A stretch of DNA of 23,198 nt from Bacillota bacterium (lineage in GTDB: Bacteria; Bacillota; Clostridia; Clostridiales; Clostridiaceae), in contig JAEXLD010000099.1 of NCBI GenBank assembly GCA_023445445.1, forward strand, positions 1-23,198, given 5' to 3'. Positions 8,173 through 15,394 of this stretch are shown in pieces (positions within the stretch are counted from its first letter, which is position 1; each line of letters opens with the position of its first letter). The notes under the pieces are model-generated. The model saw only the letters and a list, made by a program, of their open reading frames with translations, did not search any database and was not told the DNA's origin. Both the position numbers and the translations under genes were made by a program.

Positions 8173-8200
8173 AGAAACTCCGTAAGGAGTTTCTTCTTTA
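8173..8200 (+). terminator. Terminator of the deoR-HAD operon
   Basis: A 9-bp stem, AGAAACTCC/GGAGTTTCT, with a GTAA tetraloop is followed by TCTTTAATTTTA. It lies beyond the hairpin at 8131-8152, so the convergent transcripts are predicted to overlap at their 3' ends. Confidence 0.7.
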
Positions 8201-8242
8201 ATTTTACATTTTACATTATTCATTTTTTATTGTGCGAAAGCA

Positions 8243-10027
8243 TCATTTTACTTCTTCTAATAATATAACTCCATTTTTATTTGGAGACACATTAACCTTT
8301 CCGTTTTTAACAGTATATTTTTTACCAGTATAAAAATCCTTTATTTTAGTATCATCACTCCAAACTGAAGAAACATCTATTTCGGATTTATCATAAGCTT
8401 CAGTTGCTATAACTACCTTATCAGTTACATTATTTTTAGAATAGATTCTACTAAAAGTATAAGGAGAGATTTGTAGCATCTTATGTTCGCCAGCTCCAAT
8501 AGATATATGATTAGATCTAAATTGCCCAAGTTTTTGCCAATGTGATAAAACTTCATTATCCATTGAGTCCCAATTCATATCTGATCTTGAAGGTTGATCC
8601 TTAGCTGTAGTAACAGTGTTAGTAGAAGCCTTTCTATTTGATTCATCACCATAGTATATTTCAATTCCACCTGGAGCCATTATTAATTTAGTTCCAAGAT
8701 TAATCATATTACCTCTTGTTAATCCAGTATCATGGGAAGAAATATAACTTAGAACATTAAATTCATCATCATTATTTAATTTATTAGCATATTCAGAATA
8801 AATTTCTTCAAGATATTCTAAGCTATCACCTTTAGGGAAATCGAAATTAATTATGGAATCAAAACCATTATCATAATATTGATTTTTATCTAAGCCTTGT
8901 CCAAAAACTTCCCCTGTCATCCAAAAGTCATCTGTCCATTTAGCACCAGGTTTATCTGGATTATTTTCTCTCCAAGTCTTTAAGGCTTTATTACTTTCAT
9001 CTTTTAATTCTTGCCATCTATAAATATCAATATGTTTAGCTGTATCAGCCCTAAAACCATCTATTCCAAATTCCTCTACCCAAGCAGAAAGCCATTTAAT
9101 AATATATGTTGAAGGATCTACATTTAAATCAGTTCTATATTTTATTGCTGAAGGAACTATCCAATCTTCATTATTTTCAGCTTTATCCTTTTCCCATTTT
9201 CTTTCAAGAATTGGTGGAATAGACACAGGTTCCTTTGATTCAGTTATAATATCTGGTAGTCCAGAAAGATTCATAGTAATATCATTGCTTCCACCATGAG
9301 TATAACCAGGAAGTCCAGCTCTTATCCAGTCTGGTCCCCACCATTTAGCCCATTCTTCCTTGCTACCAGCATAATCTACAATGGTTTTATTATAAGTATC
9401 ATAATTTTCAGATTCACTTGGTTGCCAATTTCCAATATCAATAGAGGAATTTTTCAAAGGCTTAAAGTCATAATCTGACATATCTTTTAAATTAGAATAA
9501 CCTGGATGGTTAATAACTACATCTAAAACAACCCTAATACCCTTAGAATGAGCAGTATCAACGAATTCGCGCATATCTTCTACAGTACCCATATTTTTAT
9601 CAATAGATGTCCAATCTAAAGCATAATAACCATGATATCCGTAATGAGCAAAGGAGCCAGCATTATCGCCAGAAATAAATCCATGGATTTGCTCCACAGG
9701 TGAAGTTATCCAAATAGCATTAATACCTAAATCATTAAAGTAATTATCTTTTAATTTTTTTGTTAATCCTTTTAAATCTCCACCATGAAAAGTCCCAACT
9801 GTTGAACCTTTAGCATCTATTGAAAGACGACCATAGGAATTGTTATTACTCTTATCGCCATCATAAAACCTATCTGTCATAACAAAGTATAAGCTTAAAT
9901 TGTCCCAAGAAAATTCTTTATTTTCATAAGGGGTATTATTTTTATAAATATTAATAAAAATTGTTGTTGGGATAATTAATATAAGTGCAATTATTAGTGA
10001 TAAGTATAGTATTCGTTTTTTTGCCAT
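8243..10027 (-). CDS. MalS-like GH13 alpha-amylase, extracytoplasmic
   Basis: A 594-residue starch/maltodextrin-cleaving enzyme. Residues 5-28 are a hydrophobic signal or anchor with no clear cleavage site and no lipobox, so the protein is probably tethered to or released outside the membrane. The GH13 barrel follows: TDRFYDGD, DVVINH (169-174), GFRADTAKH with nucleophile Asp 328, TGEVFG with acid/base Glu 373, and SSHDT with Asp 433. Segments such as GTFHGGDLKGLT, EQIHGFI, HYGYHGYYALDWT and APGGIEIYYGDES match E. coli periplasmic MalS closely, but the MalS N-terminal extension is missing. A small beta domain forms the C-terminus. AGAGGTG lies 6 bases before the ATG. It is monocistronic. Confidence 0.93.
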   Translation of the reverse strand: MAKKRILYLSLIIALILIIPTTIFINIYKNNTPYENKEFSWDNLSLYFVMTDRFYDGDKSNNNSYGRLSIDAKGSTVGTFHGGDLKGLTKKLKDNYFNDLGINAIWITSPVEQIHGFISGDNAGSFAHYGYHGYYALDWTSIDKNMGTVEDMREFVDTAHSKGIRVVLDVVINHPGYSNLKDMSDYDFKPLKNSSIDIGNWQPSESENYDTYNKTIVDYAGSKEEWAKWWGPDWIRAGLPGYTHGGSNDITMNLSGLPDIITESKEPVSIPPILERKWEKDKAENNEDWIVPSAIKYRTDLNVDPSTYIIKWLSAWVEEFGIDGFRADTAKHIDIYRWQELKDESNKALKTWRENNPDKPGAKWTDDFWMTGEVFGQGLDKNQYYDNGFDSIINFDFPKGDSLEYLEEIYSEYANKLNNDDEFNVLSYISSHDTGLTRGNMINLGTKLIMAPGGIEIYYGDESNRKASTNTVTTAKDQPSRSDMNWDSMDNEVLSHWQKLGQFRSNHISIGAGEHKMLQISPYTFSRIYSKNNVTDKVVIATEAYDKSEIDVSSVWSDDTKIKDFYTGKKYTVKNGKVNVSPNKNGVILLEEVK

Positions 10028-10311
10028 AAAAACACCTCTTTAAGATAATATAATTAGAATTTATCATACTAAAGGTCTGATAACAATTACAAAGGTCTTG
10101 CATATAGCTTTTTTGGATTTGAATACAAAATAATAATAAAAAAACTAGATGAAAGCAACATTAAAAGGACTATAGTCCTATGAATTTATGACCATAATAT
10201 AATAATAAAGGACTTTAAAAAACTATACATTAGTAAGAAAATATATATATAAGATAAAATGTTGTATTTAGAATGAATCTTGGGTTAAATGTAAAATAAA
10301 GGAGGCTAAAT
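10028..10311. promoter_or_regulatory. Amylase promoter and AAAGGWCT repeat region
   Basis: On the minus strand, TTGTAA (10087-10092) and TATGAT (10063-10068), 18 bases apart, form a candidate amylase promoter about 35 bases from the start codon. The 8-mer AAAGGWCT occurs four times in the same orientation, at 10071, 10091, 10164 and 10207. The first two flank the -35 region exactly 20 bases apart. The third is part of a 14-base palindrome, AGGACTATAGTCCT (10166-10179). These look like regulator binding sites. No promoter for the plus-strand gene at 10312 stands out. Confidence 0.45.
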
Positions 10312-10782
10312 GTGAATTTTATTGAATTAAAGGATATTCTTTCAACTACAGTAGTATATGAAGACTTTTCTTGGGATAGTAATGTCTTTAAGGGTTCAAA
10401 GAAGAGTATTATGAAGCTAAAAATAATAGCTGATAAATATAGAGGACATAATATAGATATTATAGAAAATGAAAGGGACGGATATTTAGAAAGTGATAGT
10501 ACATATTTAAGAGAATTTACATATAAATTTACACATTTTATTTCAGTTGAAAAAATAATATACCCATTTGTTATTAATGATACCATTAGTTATGAAATAA
10601 TATGTTTATTAGATAACAAGGAAAAGTTAATACTATCAAGTGAGGATATTAATATAAATAATGAAAGCATAGAAATTAGACTAAATAATATTAAAGTTAA
10701 TTATATTAAACTAAGAGTAAAAAGTAAAAAAAATATATGGCCAAAGATTTCTGAAATTAAAATATTAAAAAATATATGCTAA
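10312..10782 (+). CDS. Protein of unknown function (156 aa)
   Basis: I do not recognise this protein. It is soluble, without signal peptide or membrane segments, and rich in Lys, Ile and Asn. The C-terminal half alternates hydrophobic and polar residues in a beta-strand manner and ends with VNYIKLRVKSKKNIWPKISEIKIL, which is reminiscent of the last strands of galactose-binding (F5/8 type C or discoidin-like) sandwich domains. This is only a resemblance by eye. The GTG start at 10312 follows AAAGGAGG by 6 bases; an ATG one base earlier is followed at once by a stop. It sits alone between the divergent amylase gene and the cobalamin operon, so neither neighbour explains it. Confidence 0.6.
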   Translation: MNFIELKDILSTTVVYEDFSWDSNVFKGSKKSIMKLKIIADKYRGHNIDIIENERDGYLESDSTYLREFTYKFTHFISVEKIIYPFVINDTISYEIICLLDNKEKLILSSEDININNESIEIRLNNIKVNYIKLRVKSKKNIWPKISEIKILKNIC

Positions 10783-10840
10783 TAATTAAAGAAACTTATA
10801 GTTTAATAATATTAGAATTATTGTATTGCCCTTACATGCA

Positions 10841-10908
10841 AGAGATAAAAATATAGTGTTAGTGTGACTTATATCTTAACATTTCACCTACATGATATTT
10901 TTATCTCT
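10841..10908. repeat. 68-nt element with perfect 14-base inverted ends
   Basis: The ends AGAGATAAAAATAT (10841-10854) and ATATTTTTATCTCT (10895-10908) are exact inverted repeats around a 40-base centre. The centre can itself pair weakly (GTGTTA with TAACAT). A T-rich tract follows on the plus strand. It could be a large terminator for the unknown gene ending at 10782, or a miniature palindromic element. It lies upstream of the cobT promoter, so it is unlikely to be part of the cobT leader. Confidence 0.5.
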
Positions 10909-10937
10909 ATTTTAATTTTTATTTAAATATGGTTTTA

Positions 10938-10967
10938 TTGACTTTTAGTTGAAATTTAATATATTAT
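10938..10967 (+). promoter_or_regulatory. Predicted promoter of the cobT operon
   Basis: TTGACT (10938-10943) and TATTAT (10962-10967) are 18 bases apart; TATATT at 10960-10965 with a 16-base spacer is an alternative. The start site would be about 25 bases before cobT, leaving no room for a riboswitch. Confidence 0.55.
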
Positions 10968-11000
10968 AACAAAAAAGAAGAATAAAATAAGGTGATTTTA

Positions 11001-12104
11001 ATGAAGTATAAAAATGAAATTCTTGCTATTATTGATAATATAGAAAAGTCAGATGAAATAGCAATAGAGAATGCTAAAAAAAGAGTAAATTCTTTAGCAA
11101 AGCCTTTAGGGAGCTTAGGAAAGCTTGAAACCTTAGCTGTAAAACTATCTGGAATTACTGGTAAAGTAAAAAATTCAATAGATAAAAAATGTATAATAAT
11201 ATTATCTTCTGATAATGGAGTGGTAGAAGAGGGGGTAGCAGCCTCTCCACAATATGTGACATTAGTACAAACTATTAACTTTTCTAAAGGACTTACTGGA
11301 GTTGCAGTTTTAGCAAAGGAGAATAATACAGATTTATTTGTTGTAGATATTGGAGTTAATTGTGAAGGAGAAATTCCAGGGGCAATTAATAAAAAGATTA
11401 GAAAAGGGACATACAATATAGCAAAGGGCCCTGCTATGAGTTACGAAGAAGCTTTAAAGGCCATTTATATAGGAATTGATTTAGTAGGAGATGCTAAGAA
11501 AAAGGGATATGATATCTTAGGTGTTGGAGAAATGGGAATTGGAAATACAACTACAAGTAGTGCAGTTTTAGCTTCCTTAATTAATTGTGAAGTAGATGAG
11601 GTTGTTGGTAAGGGGGCAGGTCTTACTGATGAAGCCTTTATAATTAAGAAAAAAGTAGTTAAAAAGGCAATAGAGATAAATAAGCCAAATAAAGAAGACC
11701 CAATAGATATAATTGCAAAGGTTGGAGGCTTTGATTTAGCTGGAATGGTAGGAGTATATTTAGGGGCAGCTTATTATAAATTACCTATTGTAATAGATGG
11801 ATTTATATCAGCAGTAGCAGCATTAGTAGCAACTAAATTATGTGATAATGTTAAGGATTATTTAATTCCGTCACATCTTTCAAAAGAAATAGGCTATAGT
11901 ATAGCTATGGATAATATAGGACTTGAGCCAATGTTAAATTTAGATATGAGGCTAGGAGAAGGTAGTGGTTGCCCAATTGCTTTTTCAATAGTTAATTACG
12001 CTTGTGCTATGATGAATAATATGGCTACCTTTGCAGAAGCAGAAATAGATCCAAGCTATTTAGAAAAGATTAAAGATAAGAAAAACTATATTGTTGATAA
12101 GTAG
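11001..12104 (+). CDS. cobT: Nicotinate-nucleotide:DMB phosphoribosyltransferase
   Basis: A 367-residue cytoplasmic enzyme that transfers phosphoribose from nicotinate mononucleotide to a lower-ligand base such as 5,6-dimethylbenzimidazole, giving alpha-ribazole 5'-phosphate for the nucleotide loop of cobalamin. The family blocks are all present: KPLGSLGKLE (34-43), SSDNGVVEEGV, GEMGIGNTTTSS (176-187), VIDGFISAVAAL, and LDMRLGEGSG, whose Glu 320 corresponds to the catalytic glutamate of Salmonella CobT. The ATG at 11001 is preferred because AAGGTGA lies 5 bases before it; the GTG at 10992 is inside that site. It is the first gene of the late-assembly operon, followed 18 bases later by cobU. 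The base used in this anaerobe may not be DMB. Confidence 0.96.
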   Translation: MKYKNEILAIIDNIEKSDEIAIENAKKRVNSLAKPLGSLGKLETLAVKLSGITGKVKNSIDKKCIIILSSDNGVVEEGVAASPQYVTLVQTINFSKGLTGVAVLAKENNTDLFVVDIGVNCEGEIPGAINKKIRKGTYNIAKGPAMSYEEALKAIYIGIDLVGDAKKKGYDILGVGEMGIGNTTTSSAVLASLINCEVDEVVGKGAGLTDEAFIIKKKVVKKAIEINKPNKEDPIDIIAKVGGFDLAGMVGVYLGAAYYKLPIVIDGFISAVAALVATKLCDNVKDYLIPSHLSKEIGYSIAMDNIGLEPMLNLDMRLGEGSGCPIAFSIVNYACAMMNNMATFAEAEIDPSYLEKIKDKKNYIVDK

Positions 12105-12122
12105 AAAAAGGATTGAATAAAA

Positions 12123-12674
12123 ATGATTATATTATTAGTTGGTGGTTCCAAAAGTGGGAAATCTATGGCTGCCCAAAGATATTCTAAAATATTAGAAAAT
12201 AAAGAAGGCTCTCTTTTTTATCTTGCAACTATGAAGCCTTCAGATTTAGAGGATAATATAAGGATAGAGCAACATTTAATAGATAGAGAAGGTTTAGGCT
12301 TTTCTACTATAGAACAAGATAAGAATATAAAAGGTACACTTCATAAATTAAATAGTAAGGATACTGTCTTATTAGATAGCATTACCTCTTTAGTTACTAA
12401 TGAGATGTTTTCTGGAAATAATTTTTATCCAAATGTAAGTGATAAGATATTTAATGATATAAAGCTAATAGGAGAAAAAATAGAAAATTTAATTATAGTT
12501 ACTGATTATTTATTTAGTGATGGAATTATTTATGATAATTATACGGAAACTTTTAGAAAAGAAATAGGAAGGCTTAATATTGAATTGGCAAAATTTTCGG
12601 ATGTTGTTATTGAATGTAGCTTTAATAATGAAATAATACATAAAGGTAGAGAGGTGGTAGGAATATTAAAATGA
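12123..12674 (+). CDS. cobU: Adenosylcobinamide kinase/guanylyltransferase CobU
   Basis: A 183-residue bifunctional enzyme that phosphorylates adenosylcobinamide and then forms GDP-cobinamide. The P-loop GGSKSGKS (7-14) is intact. RIEQHLIDR (47-55) aligns with the Salmonella RIQHHKDGR segment, so His 51 matches the guanylylated histidine. LLDSITSLVTN matches the central LLECITTMVTN block. The C-terminal segment is divergent: TDYLFSDGIIY replaces the usual NEVGMGIVP, though FRKEIGRLN still follows the FRDIAGRVN pattern. It overlaps cobS by the 4-base ATGA. A second CobU-like gene two genes later retains the part that is degenerate here, so the two may share the work. Confidence 0.9.
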   Translation: MIILLVGGSKSGKSMAAQRYSKILENKEGSLFYLATMKPSDLEDNIRIEQHLIDREGLGFSTIEQDKNIKGTLHKLNSKDTVLLDSITSLVTNEMFSGNNFYPNVSDKIFNDIKLIGEKIENLIIVTDYLFSDGIIYDNYTETFRKEIGRLNIELAKFSDVVIECSFNNEIIHKGREVVGILK

Positions 12675-13423
12675 AGAATTTAATTAATGGTTTTATAATG
12701 GCTTTAAGTATGTTTACTATATTACCAGTACCTTATAAGGCTTGGAAGGATGATGCAGTTAGGCATATGATGAAGTTATATCCTTTAGTTGGTGTATTTG
12801 TTGGACTTATAAATTATATAGTATTTAAGCTTACAGTTTATTTTAACCTTTCTATTATTTTAGTAGCAGCTATAACAATGGTAACACCTTTTGTTATAAC
12901 AGGAATGTTACATTTAGATGGATTTATGGATGTAAGTGATGCATTATTATCTAGAAGGGATAGAGATGAAAAAGTAAGAATTCTTAAGGACCCCAATACT
13001 GGAGCATTTTCTGTTATTTCCCTAGGAATATTATTTATAATTGATTTTGCAACAACCTACACATTAGTAGAAAATAAATCAAATATAGTTGGCATAATTA
13101 TTATACCTATTATATCAAGATCTTTAATGGGTCTTATGTTACTAAGGAAAGAATCTATGAAGGAAAGCTCTTTAGGATTATATTTTAAAAAGGGAACTGG
13201 AAAAGTTGATATTTTAGTTTTATTTATATTTTTAATAACATCATCCTTTATATTTATGTTCTTAGGATTAAAGTTTATTTTAGTACCTTTAGGAATGATA
13301 GCTATTGCTATTTTATCTGTTAAGAAAAGCATTAAGGAACTTGGAGGAATGTCTGGAGATATTGCTGGTTATGGATTAGTGCTAAGTGAGGTATTAGGAA
13401 TATTAATTTTATCAATTATTTAG
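12671..13423 (+). CDS. cobS: Adenosylcobinamide-GDP ribazoletransferase
   Basis: A 250-residue polytopic membrane enzyme that joins GDP-cobinamide with alpha-ribazole (or its phosphate), the last assembly step of the nucleotide loop. The metal/active-site motif GMLHLDGFMDVSDALL (HLDGFMDVSD at 81-90) is followed by SRRDRDEKVRILKDPNTGAF, both typical of CobS. The N-terminal SMFTILPVP and the C-terminal ELGGMSGDIAGY also match. About six hydrophobic helices are visible. The start overlaps the cobU stop by 4 bases, which implies tight translational coupling. Confidence 0.96.
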   Translation: MKNLINGFIMALSMFTILPVPYKAWKDDAVRHMMKLYPLVGVFVGLINYIVFKLTVYFNLSIILVAAITMVTPFVITGMLHLDGFMDVSDALLSRRDRDEKVRILKDPNTGAFSVISLGILFIIDFATTYTLVENKSNIVGIIIIPIISRSLMGLMLLRKESMKESSLGLYFKKGTGKVDILVLFIFLITSSFIFMFLGLKFILVPLGMIAIAILSVKKSIKELGGMSGDIAGYGLVLSEVLGILILSII

Positions 13424-13438
13424 TTAGGAGTGATAACT

Positions 13439-13837
13439 TTGATCTTAATTTATGGTGGAGCATATAATGGAAAGTTAAGTTTTGTAAAAGAAAAGTTTAA
13501 TATTAATGAAAATAAGATTTTTCAAGTAAATGATGATTTAAATAGCCTAGATATAGATTTTTCTAAAGATGTAATTAATGGATTTCACAAATTTATATAT
13601 AAGCTTTCTTTAAAAAATATTGATGCAAGGGAATATATAATTAATAACAAAGAACTTTTTAAAGATAAGATTATTATTTGTGATGATATTTCCCAGGGAA
13701 TAGTTCCATTAAAAAGAGAAGATAGGATATGGAGAGAAAATACAGGTAAGTGTCTTCAATACATAAGTAAGAATTCTAAAGCTGTTTATAGGGTTTTTTG
13801 TGGAATAGCAACGGTGATTAAAAATGAAGGAAATTGA
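13439..13837 (+). CDS. Truncated CobU-like protein (second paralogue)
   Basis: A 132-residue protein of the CobU/COG2087 type, shorter than the usual 180 or so. The start MILIYGGAYNGKLSF parallels CobU's MILVTGGARSGKS, but the P-loop is altered (GGAYNGKLS), with Leu where the Ser/Thr after Lys should be. The HxxxR guanylylation segment and the central LLDxxTxxVTN block are not visible. The C-terminal part is well kept: DDISQGIVPLKREDRIWREN and GKCLQYISKNSKAVYRVFCGI match NEVGMGIVP, then FRDIAGRVNQR and VWLVVSGI. The TTG at 13439 is chosen because AGGAG lies 8 bases before it; the GTG at 13430 overlaps that site. It overlaps cobC by 14 bases. It may form a complex with CobU, or be a decaying duplicate under partial selection. 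Confidence 0.75.
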   Translation: MILIYGGAYNGKLSFVKEKFNINENKIFQVNDDLNSLDIDFSKDVINGFHKFIYKLSLKNIDAREYIINNKELFKDKIIICDDISQGIVPLKREDRIWRENTGKCLQYISKNSKAVYRVFCGIATVIKNEGN

Positions 13838-14435
13838 AGTAATATTAATAAGGCATGGAAAAACCATTGCAAATGAAAAAAGGTTATATTGTGGCAAAAC
13901 AGATATATCCATAAGTGATGATGGATTAGAAGAAATAAAAATATTAAAAGAAAGTATTAATTATCCAAAGTGCCATAAATATTATACCAGTGGAGCTAAG
14001 AGAGCTAATGAAACCTTTAAAGCTCTTTATGATAATGAAGATTTTATAGAACTAAGAGGTTTCTTTGAATATGATTTTGGGGATTTTGAAATGAAATCCT
14101 ATGAGGAATTAAAAGGAAATAAAAGTTACATAGATTGGATAAAAGATGAATTAGGGGAAATATCATGTCCTAATGGTGAAAGTAAAATTAAATATAAGAA
14201 AAGAATAACAAATGAATTTATAAACTTTATTAATAATTTAATTAAAGAAAATATTAATTCAGCCTTATTAGTTTCTCACGGAGGAACCATAGGAACAATA
14301 TTAGAAGAGTTTTATGATAATAGCAAAAATTTTTACAGTTGGCAACCTACTTTTGGGGAAGGGTATAAAATTACAATAGAGTTTTGTGAGAATAAATTTA
14401 AAATAAGAAAAATTGAAGAATTAAAGAAGAGATAA
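13824..14435 (+). CDS. cobC: Alpha-ribazole phosphatase (histidine phosphatase)
   Basis: A 203-residue member of the phosphoglycerate mutase-like histidine phosphatases. The catalytic LIRHGKT places the phospho-accepting histidine at residue 11. TSGAKRANET (Arg 60), the acidic FFEYDFGDFEMKSYEEL and the second histidine in VSHGGT (152) complete the active site. In this operon it should remove the 5'-phosphate from alpha-ribazole phosphate or from cobalamin 5'-phosphate. Generic phosphatases share the fold, so the specific role rests on its place between cobU-like and cbiB. GGTGA precedes the ATG by about 7 bases, inside the end of the upstream gene. Confidence 0.88.
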   Translation: MKEIEVILIRHGKTIANEKRLYCGKTDISISDDGLEEIKILKESINYPKCHKYYTSGAKRANETFKALYDNEDFIELRGFFEYDFGDFEMKSYEELKGNKSYIDWIKDELGEISCPNGESKIKYKKRITNEFINFINNLIKENINSALLVSHGGTIGTILEEFYDNSKNFYSWQPTFGEGYKITIEFCENKFKIRKIEELKKR

Positions 14436-14452
14436 AGGTTAGGAAGAAGAAA

Positions 14453-15394
14453 ATGAAGGAATTAACTATAGGTTTTTTATTAGATTTAATAATAGGAGAT
14501 CCACAAAACCAATTCCATCCAATTAGGTTTATAGGGAGCTTATGTAGTGGTTTGGAAAAAATCTTTAGAAAGATACTAAATAATTACTTAAAACTAGCAG
14601 GTTTATTAACTTGGATTTTTTCGGTGGTAATAGTTTATATTATAAGTTTTTTAATTCTAAAGTTAAGCTTTAATATTAATTATATTTTAGGTACTGCTAT
14701 TAGTGGAATTATGATTTATTTCACAATTTCAGCTAAGGCCTTAAAGGTAGAAGGCTTAAAAGTTATAAAATTTTTATTGAAAGATGATTTAGAAGGAGCA
14801 AGAAAACAACTTTCATATATAGTTGGAAGAGATACTAATTCATTAGATAAAGAAGGGATACTAAGAGCAGTAGTTGAAACAATAGCAGAAAATATGTCAG
14901 ATGGTGTTGTAGCACCATTATTTTATGCTGGATTGTTTGGGGCTCCCTTTGCCTTTGTTTATAAAGTTGTTAATACTATGGATTCTATGTTTGGGTATAA
15001 AAATGATAAGTATAGAGATTTTGGATTTTTCCCAGCTAAGCTAGATGATATATTTAATTATATACCAGCTAGGATTACAGGATATTTAATAATTATTACA
15101 GCTTTTATACTAAAATTAGATTATAAAAATTCTTATAAAATTTATACTAGAGATAAAAATAATCATAGTAGTCCAAATAGTGCACATCCAGAAGCAGCAG
15201 TGGCTGGTGCCTTAGGCTTAAAGCTAGGAGGTTCTAATTATTACTTTGGTAAATTAGTAGAAAAGCCAACTATAGGTGATAATATAAAGAATATTGATAT
15301 TTCAGATGTTTATAAAACTAATAATATATTGTATTTAGTTACAACCTTAAGCTATTTAGTTGCTGTTGTATTAACTTTAATTGGAGGATTTTAA
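14453..15394 (+). CDS. cbiB: Adenosylcobinamide-phosphate synthase CbiB
   Basis: A 313-residue membrane enzyme that condenses adenosylcobyric acid with (R)-1-amino-2-propanol phosphate to give adenosylcobinamide phosphate. The N-terminal FLLDLIIGDPQNQFHPIRFIG, the central RDTNSLDKEGILRAVVETIAENMSDGVVAP, KVVNTMDSMFGYKND and AHPEAAVAGALGLKLGG are diagnostic. Four to five hydrophobic segments are visible. It works with the next gene, which supplies the aminopropanol phosphate; the two genes abut exactly, and the ribosome site of the second lies in the last codons of the first. It is called CobD in the Pseudomonas nomenclature. Confidence 0.96.
   Translation: MKELTIGFLLDLIIGDPQNQFHPIRFIGSLCSGLEKIFRKILNNYLKLAGLLTWIFSVVIVYIISFLILKLSFNINYILGTAISGIMIYFTISAKALKVEGLKVIKFLLKDDLEGARKQLSYIVGRDTNSLDKEGILRAVVETIAENMSDGVVAPLFYAGLFGAPFAFVYKVVNTMDSMFGYKNDKYRDFGFFPAKLDDIFNYIPARITGYLIIITAFILKLDYKNSYKIYTRDKNNHSSPNSAHPEAAVAGALGLKLGGSNYYFGKLVEKPTIGDNIKNIDISDVYKTNNILYLVTTLSYLVAVVLTLIGGF

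Noticed and set aside
8201..8217. Two tandem ATTTTAC units
   Set aside because: Too short and too AT-rich to distinguish from chance next to a terminator.
10230..10586. 118-residue hydrophobic minus-strand ORF
   Set aside because: It lies opposite the 10312-10782 gene, which has a strong ribosome site and coding-like composition; the minus frame is a Ser/Phe/Leu-rich mirror typical of antisense frames in AT-rich DNA.
10783..11000. Possible second cobalamin riboswitch before cobT
   Set aside because: No B12 box, no GCCACTG block, and the predicted promoter leaves a leader of only about 25 bases.
13057..13332. 91-residue minus-strand ORF inside cobS
   Set aside because: It is a mirror frame of a well-supported membrane protein gene and has no ribosome site of its own.
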